Shown here in pieces: positions 27,706 to 36,290 of a stretch of DNA of 64,000 bases; position 1 is the first letter of the stretch, and each line of letters opens with the position of its first letter. Under the pieces are notes generated by a model that saw only the letters and a list, made by a program, of their open reading frames with translations, did no database searches and was not told where the DNA came from. The stretch covers positions 1 through 64,000 of the forward strand of contig CAZYAO010000020.1 in assembly GCA_964645715.1 (NCBI GenBank), read 5' to 3'. A program made the position numbers and the translations under genes. Source of the stretch: JAUMBM01 sp964645715 (GTDB lineage: Bacteria > Bacteroidota > Bacteroidia > Chitinophagales > Saprospiraceae).

Positions 27706-28452
27706 TCACCGTGCACAGCCAGCCAAGTGGCCGGCTCGTATCCAGGCTGCTGCCGTGGCTATGGCTGCTGGCTTACCCACATCCAGCCAGTAGCCCTCAG
27801 TGTGTGGGTAGCCAATAATCCGTTCCGTAGCTTCAACGCTCAGCAGGGTATCGATTATCGAAAAAACAGCTCCTTCCTGCCGGGGCATATAACTGAAAAT
27901 GGAGGGACTCAGGACCGCTATGCCACTATACGCCAGCGGTCTTACCTCCCTGCCGTCCTGCCGCCACTTTCGTTCAGCGCGCTCGCGGTGCTCCCATCCG
28001 CACAATTCGAGCTGAGCATCAAACAGCAGCTGCCTCGAGCTGCTTCGCTCCCGGACGGCCAGCGTAGCCGCCTGCCCTCCCGTCAGGTGATAGGTGTACA
28101 GCGCCCCCAGATCTATATCAGACAGTATGTCAACATTGTGTATCAAAAATGGCTGGCCTTCGAGCAACGGACGTGCTTTCAGCAGTCCCCCGCCGGTGTC
28201 GAGCAACTGCGTACGCTCATCAGACAGTAGTATACGGATGCCCCAGTCAGCGCGTCGTTGGATAAAGTCGACTATCTGGTCTCCATAGTGGTGTGTGTTA
28301 ATTACAACTTCTTCAAAACCAAAGGAAATCAATCGTCGTAGGTTGATCTCCAGCAGGCTGCAACCGTCAATCTCAACCAGTGCTTTGGGGCAGTTGTCTG
28401 TGTAGGGGCGAAGCCGGGTGCCCAGACCGGCCGAAAATAGCATCGCACGCAT
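27706..28452 (-). CDS. Sugar-1-phosphate nucleotidyltransferase (MurU-like)
   Basis: 248 residues. Signature GLGTRLRPYTDNCPKAL at the N-terminus binds the nucleotide; LLDTGGGLLKA and FLIHNVDILSDID (metal-binding Asp) follow, and YWLDVGKP lies near the C-terminus. The size and motifs fit the MurNAc-1-phosphate uridylyltransferase MurU or mannose-1-phosphate guanylyltransferase-like enzymes; peptidoglycan recycling is the best guess. ATG 28452 (MRAMLFSAG) matches the family start; ATG 28464 is four codons upstream. Confidence 0.8.
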   Translation of the reverse strand: MRAMLFSAGLGTRLRPYTDNCPKALVEIDGCSLLEINLRRLISFGFEEVVINTHHYGDQIVDFIQRRADWGIRILLSDERTQLLDTGGGLLKARPLLEGQPFLIHNVDILSDIDLGALYTYHLTGGQAATLAVRERSSSRQLLFDAQLELCGWEHRERAERKWRQDGREVRPLAYSGIAVLSPSIFSYMPRQEGAVFSIIDTLLSVEATERIIGYPHTEGYWLDVGKPAAIATAAAWIRAGHLAGCAR

Positions 28453-28646
28453 GTATGTCGTCATTAAAGTGGGTAAATATACTCATTTCGCAGGTCTTTT
28501 TGACGCTGTCTGCCGGCTGTTGAAACGAAAGGAGCTGTTTTTTGTTCGTTGTATAGGCCTGCTCGCTACCCACAGGGAAGCTCCGGATTCACCGCCAGGA
28601 TGCAACAGGTGCTGACACAAGCTAAATTACGATCAAGTCTGCTGCT

Positions 28647-29714
28647 ATGATTCAACACTGGCTGGCCAAAATTCTTCTCTTTCCGCTGTCTTTATTATAT
28701 GGACTCGGTGTCCTCATCCATACAGGACTCTATCAGTTGGGTATTCTCAAGGCTATGTCTTTTGATGTCCCGGTCATCACCGTCGGAAATCTGTCTGTCG
28801 GCGGTGCCGGCAAATCTCCGCACATAGAGTACCTCGTGAGCAGCCTGCAGCCGTATATCCGCCTCGCCACCCTGAGCCGCGGCTATCGCCGCAAAAGCCG
28901 TGGCTTTATGGTGGTGGAGCCGCAGATGAATGCAGAACTGGCAGGGGATGAGCCCCTGCAGTTCAAAAGAAAGTTTCCCAGTCTGTTGGTGGCTGTGGCC
29001 GAAGACAGAGCACTGGCCATACCCAACCTCATGGTGGAGCAACCCGAAACGCAGCTCATCCTGCTCGATGATGCTTTCCAGCATCGTGCTGTTAAAGCAG
29101 GCCTCAATATCCTGCTTACGGAATTCGACAGTCCTTTTACCCGCGACTGGCTACTGCCCGCCGGCCGCCTGCGCGAGTTTCCTGCCGCTGCCCAACGAGC
29201 CGATATCATCATTGTAACCAAGTGCCCGCCTGCTGTATCAGCGGCTGAGCGGGCGCGGCTGTTGGCCGAACTCAAGCCACGCCCGCACCAGAAGGTTTTC
29301 TTTAGCTACTACCAATACCTGCGCCCCTACTTTTTATTTGATCGCTACACTGAACTACAGCTCTCTCAGGAACTGGAAGTACTGTTTGTGAGCGCAATCG
29401 CACGCACAGAGTATCTGCTCGCTTACCTCAACAAGCAGGTGGCAGACGTCAGGGTCATGGAGTACGAAGACCATCACTACTTTAGTCGCTACGACATTGG
29501 CCAGATTCACAAGGCTTTCGAACGCATGGAGGGGGCGTCAAAGGTAATTATCACTACCGAAAAAGACGCTACCCGACTCGAGCTACACCGCAACTACCTC
29601 CGCGAAAACCAACTGCCTGTTTTTGTGCTGCCCGTAGAAGTAGCCTTTCACTTCGATCAACAGCAGGAATTCGATGCAGCTATCCGGCAGTTTTTACTAA
29701 ATTTTACGGTCTGA
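28647..29714 (+). CDS. lpxK: Tetraacyldisaccharide 4'-kinase LpxK
   Basis: 355 residues. An N-terminal membrane-associated helix (LLFPLSLLYGLGVLIHTGLY) leads to the Walker A-like loop VGNLSVGGAGKSPHIEYL, then LATLSRGYRRKSRG, LILLDDAFQHRAV and PAGRLREF. LpxK phosphorylates the 4' position of the lipid A disaccharide at the inner membrane. No other lpx gene is adjacent, which is common in Bacteroidota. The following gene is convergent, with 67 bases between and no strong terminator. Confidence 0.93.
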   Translation: MIQHWLAKILLFPLSLLYGLGVLIHTGLYQLGILKAMSFDVPVITVGNLSVGGAGKSPHIEYLVSSLQPYIRLATLSRGYRRKSRGFMVVEPQMNAELAGDEPLQFKRKFPSLLVAVAEDRALAIPNLMVEQPETQLILLDDAFQHRAVKAGLNILLTEFDSPFTRDWLLPAGRLREFPAAAQRADIIIVTKCPPAVSAAERARLLAELKPRPHQKVFFSYYQYLRPYFLFDRYTELQLSQELEVLFVSAIARTEYLLAYLNKQVADVRVMEYEDHHYFSRYDIGQIHKAFERMEGASKVIITTEKDATRLELHRNYLRENQLPVFVLPVEVAFHFDQQQEFDAAIRQFLLNFTV

Positions 29715-29781
29715 TCCCCCTGCTTGAACGCCTGGACCGTAGTGCTCGAACAGTTTTCGCTATTTTGTGGTCTGCCCCGCG

Positions 29782-32406
29782 TTAGTCCAGCCGGCCGGCC
29801 AATACACAGCTAAATGTCTCCCGCCCCTGCCTGCCGTCGGGTCGATAGTAGCGTACCTGCACGGCATAAATACCCGCCCGCGCCCGCTGCCCGCGCAGGG
29901 TCGTACCGTCCCACTGGTAGTGCCCACTGCCTGCCAGTAAGGCGCGCCTGCCCAGCCGCATGATTTCCCGTCCTTCCAGATCGTAGATCCGTACATCAGC
30001 CACGTAGCCCGTAGCCGGCATCTCGTAGGTGAGTAGCATAAAATCTTGATAACCATCTCCATCAGGCGAAAAAACATCCTCGGATAACTGAAAATACTGC
30101 GCCCGACCCGCCATCTGCGGTGGCGTAAATGCGCGTAGCTGACTGTTGGGAGCTGTAGGCGTAGCGTAGCCGGCCGCGCTGGCCGCCGAGTGCCAGTTAT
30201 CCTTGCGGTTGCCCGGCTGGTCGGGGAATATTCGCTCCAGACTGATGCCGTCGACTTCCGTCAACAGCGGCGAATGCCATGATTCGTCGTAATCAATGCT
30301 GTCCAGCACAACAAGCTGCGCGTCGTAAAGACTAAAATTGCCCCGTTCGTCGGGCATACCGGGCAGCAGTTGTGAAAAAAGTTGACTAGGCGCTGCTACC
30401 GTGTAGCGAGCGAGAATATCAGCCGGCGAGGGGCTGAAGACGGCATATTCCCCCGGCAGTAGCAGCCCGTCGGTGCTGATGCGGCGAAGGTCAGCCTGCG
30501 GCTGTAGTTGGCTGTTGCCTATGTACAAGCCATTGAGGCTGATAACCTTGTCTGACCGATTGTAGATTTCCGCAAAATCAGCACCTCCACTTTGCGGATT
30601 GAACAGCAGTTCGTTGATGATCAGGTCACCTGCTACTGGCAACTCGGGTAACCCCAGTCGGTAGCTGGCCGTATCCGCCGTATTACCAAGGCAATCGGCT
30701 ATGCCAGCCAGCACCCGCAGCCGGTACGGCTGCCGGGGGCGCAGGCTGTCTTGTAAAAAAAGGTGCAGCCGCTGTCCGTCGCTGTTGGCGACAACCTCTG
30801 CAATACCCGCAAATGGTTCAAGCTGAAAGTTGCTGGTAGCTTCCGCCAGCTCCGGTGTCAGCGCTTCGTCGTAGTGTAGCACCAGCTCGCCAGCCGAAGC
30901 CACCGCCAGCTGCTGCAGCCGGGGCGGCTGGCGATCGGGCGGTAGTTGCGTTAGCGAACTGGCACCGCCCGGCGTTCCGCCGGCGGCAGCCAGACTTGCA
31001 TGCCAATTGGCCGCACAGTCAGCAGGACCTGTTTCGTCTTGCATTTCCAGACTGTAGCCGCCCTCGCTCCGCTGTGCATCCCTATACCAGCTGAGCGCAT
31101 AGGAGAGGGTGAGCAGCCGCTCTCCTTGCTGGTTGCGTATGCTGAGCTCACTCCCGCTGTTGCTCAAAGCCGGAAAGTTGGCCATGCCCACTACCCGGCC
31201 GTAGGCCGAAAAGGCGGCAGCCTGATCATTCCGGCAAAGCAGCAGCCGCTGGCCGGGCAGCAGCAGGCCCCCGGGTAGCGGCTGCAGACTGCCGCCCGCC
31301 GACAGGCTGTAGTCGGACAGCTCCAGCAGCTTATCCGACCGGTTTAGCAACTCCAGATACTCTGCGGCAGGCAGCCCCACTGCAGGGGTAGGGTCGGCCA
31401 TGATTTCACTGATAATCAGCTCCTGCCAACCTGCCTGACCCGTTAGTACAAAAGGGAAAGTGTAACTCAGCCCCAGCCGGAGGTTGCCCTGGCGGTCTGC
31501 CAGACTGTCAATGTAAAGGGTGTAGGTCTGTAGGCTGGCAAAGGGATTGTCAAAAATGAGGGTCAGCGTGTCTCCGCCCGAAGAATCGTACAAAACAGCC
31601 ACCGGATGCCCCTGCCCGCCATCCAGCTGATAATGCGCAGGATTGACTGCCATGGCCGTGTCAAGGGGCTCATCCACTACCAGCCGCAGCGATCGCTCGT
31701 CCAGCGCATCTACATATAATAAGGTGGGACCCGTATTGTCTTCGTACAGGGGGGCAATGGAAAAATCGTCAAAAAAAAAGTGACTCGAACGACTCGCCGT
31801 GTACAGACAGCCCAGACCCGTGTACTGACCTGTCTTGTAGGTGCTGTCCGTGACGCTGCCTTCCGCCTGCAGATCGTCACCGCCGCTGTAGTCGGCCGAC
31901 AGCCGCCACTCACCCGTCGGAAAACGGCTGATGACCACGCGCGCCGTGGCGGTGCTGCCGCCCATGGCGCCTTCCCGACCACGCAGCAGCAGGACACGCT
32001 CACTACCATCCTGCCGATAAAGTTCAAGCGCATCGGTGTTGCCGCTCACGCCACCCAACTGCAGATAATAGCCAGTAAAAGAATTGCTGCCCGGAGGGCG
32101 ATCCACCGCAAGATACCAGCGGCAGAGGTTGGCCGTCGAAGGGGAGAAGTTAAGAAAAAATAATGCCTCCCAGTGCGTGCTGTCTGCGACAGCCGTAGGC
32201 GCCGCACTGTACAAGAATCGTGCATTGCTGCCAGCCGCTGTAGTGTCGTGTAGCTGTAGCCGGCCATTCATCACGGCGAAACGCTCAACGTCACCCAACC
32301 AGGCAGGTGCGGAACTAAAATCACCGTCGGAAAAATCATCCACCCATTGGGCTGTCAGCGAAAGGGTGTTAATTGTTAAGAGCGCGAAAAAAAGGGCGTG
32401 TTTCAT
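29782..32406 (-). CDS. Lamin-tail domain surface protein
   Basis: 874 residues with a signal peptide (LFFALLTINTLSLTAQ). An N-terminal jelly-roll/LamG-like region (about 20-220) is followed by alternating Ig-like (SbsA-type: VDALDERSLRLVVDEPLD) and lamin-tail domains. The first lamin tail is at about 325-450 (ELIISEIMADPTP, EYLELLNRSDK) and the second at about 610-720 (LIINELLFNPQSGGADFAEIYN). The C-terminal domain (FSPDGDGYQDFMLLTYEMP...IYDLEGREI...YQWDG) resembles the FlgD-like/gliding-motility C-terminal domain that replaces the type A sorting signal in many surface proteins. Its role is unknown; adhesion or matrix function is an inference. The promoter lies almost at the start codon. Confidence 0.8.
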   Translation of the reverse strand: MKHALFFALLTINTLSLTAQWVDDFSDGDFSSAPAWLGDVERFAVMNGRLQLHDTTAAGSNARFLYSAAPTAVADSTHWEALFFLNFSPSTANLCRWYLAVDRPPGSNSFTGYYLQLGGVSGNTDALELYRQDGSERVLLLRGREGAMGGSTATARVVISRFPTGEWRLSADYSGGDDLQAEGSVTDSTYKTGQYTGLGCLYTASRSSHFFFDDFSIAPLYEDNTGPTLLYVDALDERSLRLVVDEPLDTAMAVNPAHYQLDGGQGHPVAVLYDSSGGDTLTLIFDNPFASLQTYTLYIDSLADRQGNLRLGLSYTFPFVLTGQAGWQELIISEIMADPTPAVGLPAAEYLELLNRSDKLLELSDYSLSAGGSLQPLPGGLLLPGQRLLLCRNDQAAAFSAYGRVVGMANFPALSNSGSELSIRNQQGERLLTLSYALSWYRDAQRSEGGYSLEMQDETGPADCAANWHASLAAAGGTPGGASSLTQLPPDRQPPRLQQLAVASAGELVLHYDEALTPELAEATSNFQLEPFAGIAEVVANSDGQRLHLFLQDSLRPRQPYRLRVLAGIADCLGNTADTASYRLGLPELPVAGDLIINELLFNPQSGGADFAEIYNRSDKVISLNGLYIGNSQLQPQADLRRISTDGLLLPGEYAVFSPSPADILARYTVAAPSQLFSQLLPGMPDERGNFSLYDAQLVVLDSIDYDESWHSPLLTEVDGISLERIFPDQPGNRKDNWHSAASAAGYATPTAPNSQLRAFTPPQMAGRAQYFQLSEDVFSPDGDGYQDFMLLTYEMPATGYVADVRIYDLEGREIMRLGRRALLAGSGHYQWDGTTLRGQRARAGIYAVQVRYYRPDGRQGRETFSCVLAGRLD

Positions 32407-32410
32407 AATT

Positions 32411-32418
32411 CAAATATA
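32411..32418 (-). promoter_or_regulatory. TAnnTTTG promoter of the lamin-tail gene (possible leaderless mRNA)
   Basis: Perfect TATATTTG on the minus strand ends only 4 bases before the ATG at 32406. With the usual start 5-8 bases after the -7 box, the transcript would begin at or inside the start codon. Confidence 0.55.
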
Positions 32419-32509
32419 AAGAAATACACATGAATGCTGCTATCTTTACCCGCGAAAATTAAAGCTGGGTCTGAAATTTTCTTGTTTTTTATGCAATGAA
32501 CTGATTAAC

Positions 32510-33517
32510 ATGAAAGTAGCAGTCGTAGGAGCCACAGGTCTGGTAGGTGGCGTAATGTGTAAAGTGCTGGAAGAGCGCAACTTCCCGGTCAGCACTTTCA
32601 TCCCGGTAGCATCGGAGCGCTCCGTTGGCACCAAGGTGAAATTTCGGTCCGAATCCTATGAGGTAGTGAGTATGGAACAGGCCATCGCGGCTAAGCCTGA
32701 GCTCGCGCTCTTCTCGGCCGGCGGAACTACTTCGCTTGCCTTCGCTCCCCGCTTTGAGGAGGTAGGAACAATCGTGGTGGATAATTCATCCGCCTGGCGC
32801 ATGCATCCCTCCATCCGGCTGGTGGTGCCGGAAGTCAATGCACAGCTGCTGACCGCCGCTGACAGGATTATCGCCAATCCCAATTGTTCTACCATACAGA
32901 TGGTGACTGCTCTGCAGCCGCTCCATCGTGCCTATGGCATTCGCCGGCTGGTCATCTCAACCTATCAGTCGTTTACCGGTACCGGTATGAAGGCAGTCAA
33001 GCAGTATCACCTGGAAAGCAAGGGTTTTGTGCCCAAAGCAGATGAAATGGCTTACCACTATCCTATCTTCGGCAATTGTATACCGCAATGTGATGTTTTT
33101 TTGGAGAACGATTATACCAAAGAGGAAATGAAACTCGTTCATGAGACGCGCAAAATTCTGGGCGACGATGCCATCCGAATTACCGCCACCGCTGTACGGG
33201 TTCCGGTCGACGGGGGGCATTCGGAGTCAGTCAATGTAGAGTTTGAACGATCTTTTGATTTGGCCGAACTCAAATCGCTGCTACAACAGGCACCCGGAAT
33301 TGTGTTGCAGGATGATCCGGCTACTTTCTCTTATCCCATGCCTATGTTTGCTAAGGATAAAGATGAGGTCTTTGTGGGCAGGGTGCGCAGGGATGAATCC
33401 GTCGAAAATGGCCTCAATCTCTGGATCGTAGCCGATAATCTGCGCAAAGGGGCGGCTACCAATGCAGTACAAATCGCAGAGTATCTCCTGCACAAAGGCC
33501 TGCTGAAGGCCGGCTAA
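32510..33517 (+). CDS. asd: Aspartate-semialdehyde dehydrogenase
   Basis: 335 residues. NADP-binding VVGATGLVGGVMCKVLEER at the N-terminus, active-site NPNCSTIQM with nucleophile Cys126, and VDGGHSESVN with general acid/base His237. The enzyme reduces aspartyl phosphate to the semialdehyde, feeding lysine, diaminopimelate, threonine and methionine synthesis. It is preceded by a near-consensus -7 (TATCTTTA, 32441-32448). It lies divergent from the lamin-tail gene. Confidence 0.95.
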   Translation: MKVAVVGATGLVGGVMCKVLEERNFPVSTFIPVASERSVGTKVKFRSESYEVVSMEQAIAAKPELALFSAGGTTSLAFAPRFEEVGTIVVDNSSAWRMHPSIRLVVPEVNAQLLTAADRIIANPNCSTIQMVTALQPLHRAYGIRRLVISTYQSFTGTGMKAVKQYHLESKGFVPKADEMAYHYPIFGNCIPQCDVFLENDYTKEEMKLVHETRKILGDDAIRITATAVRVPVDGGHSESVNVEFERSFDLAELKSLLQQAPGIVLQDDPATFSYPMPMFAKDKDEVFVGRVRRDESVENGLNLWIVADNLRKGAATNAVQIAEYLLHKGLLKAG

Positions 33518-33571
33518 GTCGTTTTTTATGTCGCTTTACTCGAAATAAAAGCCAATTCTCTGAAAAAGCGC

Positions 33572-33579
33572 TATTTTTG
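33572..33579 (+). promoter_or_regulatory. TAnnTTTG promoter of the coiled-coil gene
   Basis: Perfect TATTTTTG, 78 bases upstream of the ATG at 33658. A possible non-ATG start at 33577 falls inside this box and is therefore rejected. Confidence 0.55.
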
Positions 33580-33657
33580 TCTGTCGTTATCGATCCTCAT
33601 GGGTCGGTCTTACATGCAAATGCTGACGTTATTGTTAATGTACTACATTACGCTATC

Positions 33658-35079
33658 ATGAAGAACAAACTTGTGCTTTGGGGTGCCAATACCCAGGATG
33701 AAAAAGTACTGGTAGCCATTGAACTGCTTCCGGATCACAACAGGGTGATCACTTACCTGTTTCCAGAAGCTATCGCAACAGACGACTTTTATCTGAAGAT
33801 GAAAGATCAATGGCGTGTTGATCAGACTGTCGATTTTCCCGAAGGGTATCAGAAAATCGAAAGCGAACTTAGCATGAATGATCTGCTGCCGGCTGATATC
33901 AAGGTCGACAGAACAGATCTGATACAGCGGGCACAAACGGAATGGCACTACATCGTGCTGTCCAACAAGCTCAATCATGCCTATCGTTCCGAACTCGAAG
34001 AAATGGAAGAACGTGCAGCTAAGCTCGATCGCTTCGATGGTGAGCTGTGGGATGCACTCAAGGCTTTTTGGGATAAAGTACAAAATCAGGTGCGCGACAG
34101 ACATCTGTTGCGCGAACACGCAGATCTCCTCCGCGACAGAACCAATACGGCTTTCAATCAGCTTAAGGCGCTCCGCAGTCGCATGGACGAAGAATTCCGC
34201 AATCGCTCACGCGAAAACGTCGATAAATTTTTCGTGGCACTTGATGATGCCGAACGCCGTATCAATGAGGGCCTTCACTTGTCTAAGGTCTTTGATGAAC
34301 TCAAAGGTATGCAGCAGCGGTTCCGCGAAATCGATTTTACCCGCGATCATCGTACCAAAGTCTGGCAACGACTGGACAATGTGTTCAAAATGCTGAAAGA
34401 TAAACGCTTCGGAGCTGCTTCCGAAAGCGCTGATGCTGTGGCCGCACCCGATCGCACTAACCGCCGCTACGAGGGTCTCGTCACTGCTATCGAAAAAATG
34501 GAGAAGTCTATCGAACGCGATGAGGCAGATCTTTCTTTCCAAAAGAAGAAAATCGATACGACAGACGGTCAGCTGGAGGCACAGATCAGACAGGCTAAAA
34601 TTGTGATGATCGAACAGCGTATCCAGTCAAAACGCGAAAAACTCAACGAAATGCTGCAAACTCGGGTACAGCTCGAAGACAGATTGCAGAAAATCGAGGA
34701 ACGCGAACTGAAGCGCAAAGAAAAGGAACGCCTTGAGGAAGCTAAGGAAGCTGTAAAGGAGAAAATCGCCGGTGAAATTAAGGCGCAACATGATGCACTG
34801 GCGGATGATCAGGAAAAACTCGAAAAGGCTGCCGCTTCACTGACCGCCAAACCGGAGGCTAAGGCCAAACCAGTGGCGCAGCCACTCGGGGCTATCGTCG
34901 ATGCTGTCTCAACTACACTCAGCGAGTCTGTCGAAGATCTCGTAGATACTGTCAAGGCCATCTCTTCTGTTATCGCAGATCAGGTCGAACAAACTGTCGA
35001 AGATGTCAAAGAGGCCTGGTCCGAGGATACGGATAAGGCCGAAACGGCTGAAGGCGATGCTCAGGCTGACGCCAAATAG
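33658..35079 (+). CDS. Long coiled-coil protein of unknown function
   Basis: 473 residues from ATG 33658 (MKNKLVLWGANTQDEKVLVA). The N-terminal 90 residues form a globular domain. Residues about 95-410 are highly charged helix with heptad character (EEMEERAAKLDRF..., ELKRKEKERLEEAKEAVKEK), and an acidic tail ends the protein. The middle part resembles DUF349-like helical repeats in composition, but no clear match can be claimed. No signal peptide, so it is cytoplasmic. Conserved-looking and with its own promoter and intrinsic terminator; no functional clue from neighbours. Confidence 0.7.
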   Translation: MKNKLVLWGANTQDEKVLVAIELLPDHNRVITYLFPEAIATDDFYLKMKDQWRVDQTVDFPEGYQKIESELSMNDLLPADIKVDRTDLIQRAQTEWHYIVLSNKLNHAYRSELEEMEERAAKLDRFDGELWDALKAFWDKVQNQVRDRHLLREHADLLRDRTNTAFNQLKALRSRMDEEFRNRSRENVDKFFVALDDAERRINEGLHLSKVFDELKGMQQRFREIDFTRDHRTKVWQRLDNVFKMLKDKRFGAASESADAVAAPDRTNRRYEGLVTAIEKMEKSIERDEADLSFQKKKIDTTDGQLEAQIRQAKIVMIEQRIQSKREKLNEMLQTRVQLEDRLQKIEERELKRKEKERLEEAKEAVKEKIAGEIKAQHDALADDQEKLEKAAASLTAKPEAKAKPVAQPLGAIVDAVSTTLSESVEDLVDTVKAISSVIADQVEQTVEDVKEAWSEDTDKAETAEGDAQADAK

Positions 35080-35108
35080 CGTTTCTCCCCGTAAGACGGG
35101 TACCCATC

Positions 35109-35143
35109 AAAAAAGGCCTGGCGGTTTCCGTCAGGCCTTTTTT
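35109..35143 (+). terminator. Intrinsic terminator of the coiled-coil gene
   Basis: A6 - GGCCTG stem with CAGGCC and a T6 tract, 30 bases after the stop codon. It is symmetrical enough to work in both directions. Confidence 0.85.
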
Positions 35144-35189
35144 CAATTAATACCCACTCCCTTCTCTCTGCTGCAACCAGCCATTTGTG

Positions 35190-35290
35190 GATTTTTTTAA
35201 AAAAAATCGCCAAAAAAAGTTTGTGAAAAAAATATTTTTTTCACAAAAACGTACAAATTTTTATCACAAAAAACTATTTAACAATAGTTT
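35190..35290. repeat. Cluster of AT palindromes
   Basis: Three successive dyads: GATTTTTTT-AAAAAAAATC (35190-35208), a perfect 28-base palindrome with arm TTTGTGAAAAAAAT (35220-35247), and AAACTATT-taac-AATAGTTT (35271-35290). The segment has very low GC. No gene is present from 35080 to 35956; see the following entries for what this interval holds. Confidence 0.6.
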
Positions 35291-35338
35291 ACAAATTTTG
35301 TGCGAGTGTTTTTTTTTCACAAACCTAATTTTTTGTCT

Positions 35339-35369
35339 TTGTGTAGCCTGCAAACTCATCGCATCTTTG
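35339..35369 (+). promoter_or_regulatory. Promoter in front of the structured non-coding region
   Basis: TTG (35339-35341), 20-base spacer and CATCTTTG (35362-35369), one mismatch from TAnnTTTG. The spacing equals that of the tRNA-Gly and CBM48-gene promoters. No open reading frame of note follows. Confidence 0.5.
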
Positions 35370-35373
35370 TAAC

Positions 35374-35558
35374 GTGAGAAGAAGATAGGGGAGGCGGAAA
35401 AGCAGCGACAGATTCTCACCATGCTTTCAAAGGTTGGCATGAATTTTGAATAAGAATGTTCATGGGATTATGATTAGCGGTGGGAAGTCCCGATCAATCG
35501 GGTCGGGACATCTCCACACTTTCAGAAGCTCATCAAGATATAGCACATATCTGAAGGC
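35374..35558 (+). ncRNA. Candidate structured non-coding RNA
   Basis: Downstream of the promoter at 35339-35369, the + strand can fold into successive stems. These are GTGAGAA/TTCTCAC (35374-35380 with 35413-35419), CATGC/GCATG (35420-35424 with 35437-35441), a GTCCCGAT/ATCGGG region around 35488-35512 inside GTGG/CCAC, and TTTCAGA/TCTGAA near 35522-35556. No protein frame is plausible. It does not contain the signatures I know for tmRNA, RNase P RNA or SRP RNA. Existence, ends and strand are inferred. Confidence 0.35.
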
Positions 35559-35588
35559 AAAAAAAAGGCGGGCAATAAATTACCCGCC
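35559..35588 (-). terminator. Minus-strand intrinsic terminator without a gene
   Basis: On the minus strand GGCGGG - 10-base loop - CCCGCC is followed by eight T. No coding gene reads into it from the right, which suggests a short minus-strand RNA starting before about 35700. A near-consensus TATCTTTA lies at 35687-35694 on that strand. Confidence 0.6.
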
Positions 35589-35781
35589 TCCGTAGGTCGC
35601 GTTCAAGGGACTATGAAAATCGTTCCTGAGATTACAATTTGTTAAGTTGTGTGGTTCAACTTTAGTGAAAGTCGTGATCAACGCTGTAAAGATATGTTAA
35701 ATTGTTGGCCTTACTAGTCCTTTGGCAACAATTTTTCGCGCTTGTCAATTTTTTTTAGGATATGTTCATGGGATTATGGTA

Positions 35782-35816
35782 AAAGTCGCGTACAAGTCGT
35801 ACGCGACTTTTTTTTT
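35782..35816 (+). terminator. Plus-strand intrinsic terminator without a gene
   Basis: AAAGTCGCGTAC - aagtc - GTACGCGACTTT followed by more T, preceded by a 17-base sequence (ATGTTCATGGGATTATG, 35762-35778) that also occurs at 35456-35472. No coding gene ends here. Confidence 0.65.
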
Positions 35817-35883
35817 GCCCGTGCTTGTCCCTCAGGGAGGTATGCTTACAATCGGCAGCGTCAGCTGCCAGATTTTTTACAAT

Positions 35884-35910
35884 AAAAAAAAGCCGCCCTT
35901 GCGGACGGCT
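35884..35910 (-). terminator. Terminator of the CBS/thioredoxin-like operon
   Basis: On the minus strand AGCCGTCC - gcaa - GGGCGGCT (one mismatch) is followed by eight T, about 50 bases past the stop codon of the thioredoxin-like gene. Confidence 0.75.
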
Positions 35911-35956
35911 CTCAAGAAGGAAAGTTCCTTCATACCACTATAATGCACTGCTCTGG

Positions 35957-36280
35957 CTACTCGAACTTGAGATAGTTCTCACCGCCTGCCAGCTTTCGCA
36001 GACTTGCACCCGCCTGCGGCTTGCCCGAAGGCTCCGCGAAAGCGGCTAAGGTGCAGATGAGAACATCAACTTCGGGTACCTCTTGCTGGAACAAAATCCT
36101 CTGCCCAACTACCAGTGCCGGAATGCCTATTATGCCGTATTCCATGAGTTGGTCGATCTCGGTGACCTCTTCGATGCTGGTACCAAGACTTAAGTGCCGC
36201 AGGGCTTCTTCCACGCGCTCCTTCAGGAGCAGCATGCGCGCCGATTCACTAACCCCCAAAATACGTACCTTGTCAATCAT
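35957..36280 (-). CDS. Thioredoxin-fold small protein lacking the CxxC
   Basis: 107 residues. Order of elements fits the thioredoxin_3 (MTH895-like) family: strand VRILGVSES, helix ARMLLLKERVEEALRHL, strand SIEEVTEID, helix QLMEYGI, cis-Pro-type IGIPALVVGQRILFQ, final helix. The usual GxGCxxC active site is replaced by GVSESA, so there is no catalytic cysteine. It probably serves as a binding or regulatory fold rather than a thiol oxidoreductase. It is 10 bases after the CBS gene in the same minus-strand operon and ends in a strong terminator. Confidence 0.7.
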   Translation of the reverse strand: MIDKVRILGVSESARMLLLKERVEEALRHLSLGTSIEEVTEIDQLMEYGIIGIPALVVGQRILFQQEVPEVDVLICTLAAFAEPSGKPQAGASLRKLAGGENYLKFE

Positions 36281-36290
36281 CTAAGGCTTA

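Noticed and set aside
35180..35350. Replication origin
   Set aside because: AT-rich with a weak DnaA-box-like TGTGGATTT, but no cluster of true DnaA boxes and no dnaA or dnaN nearby.
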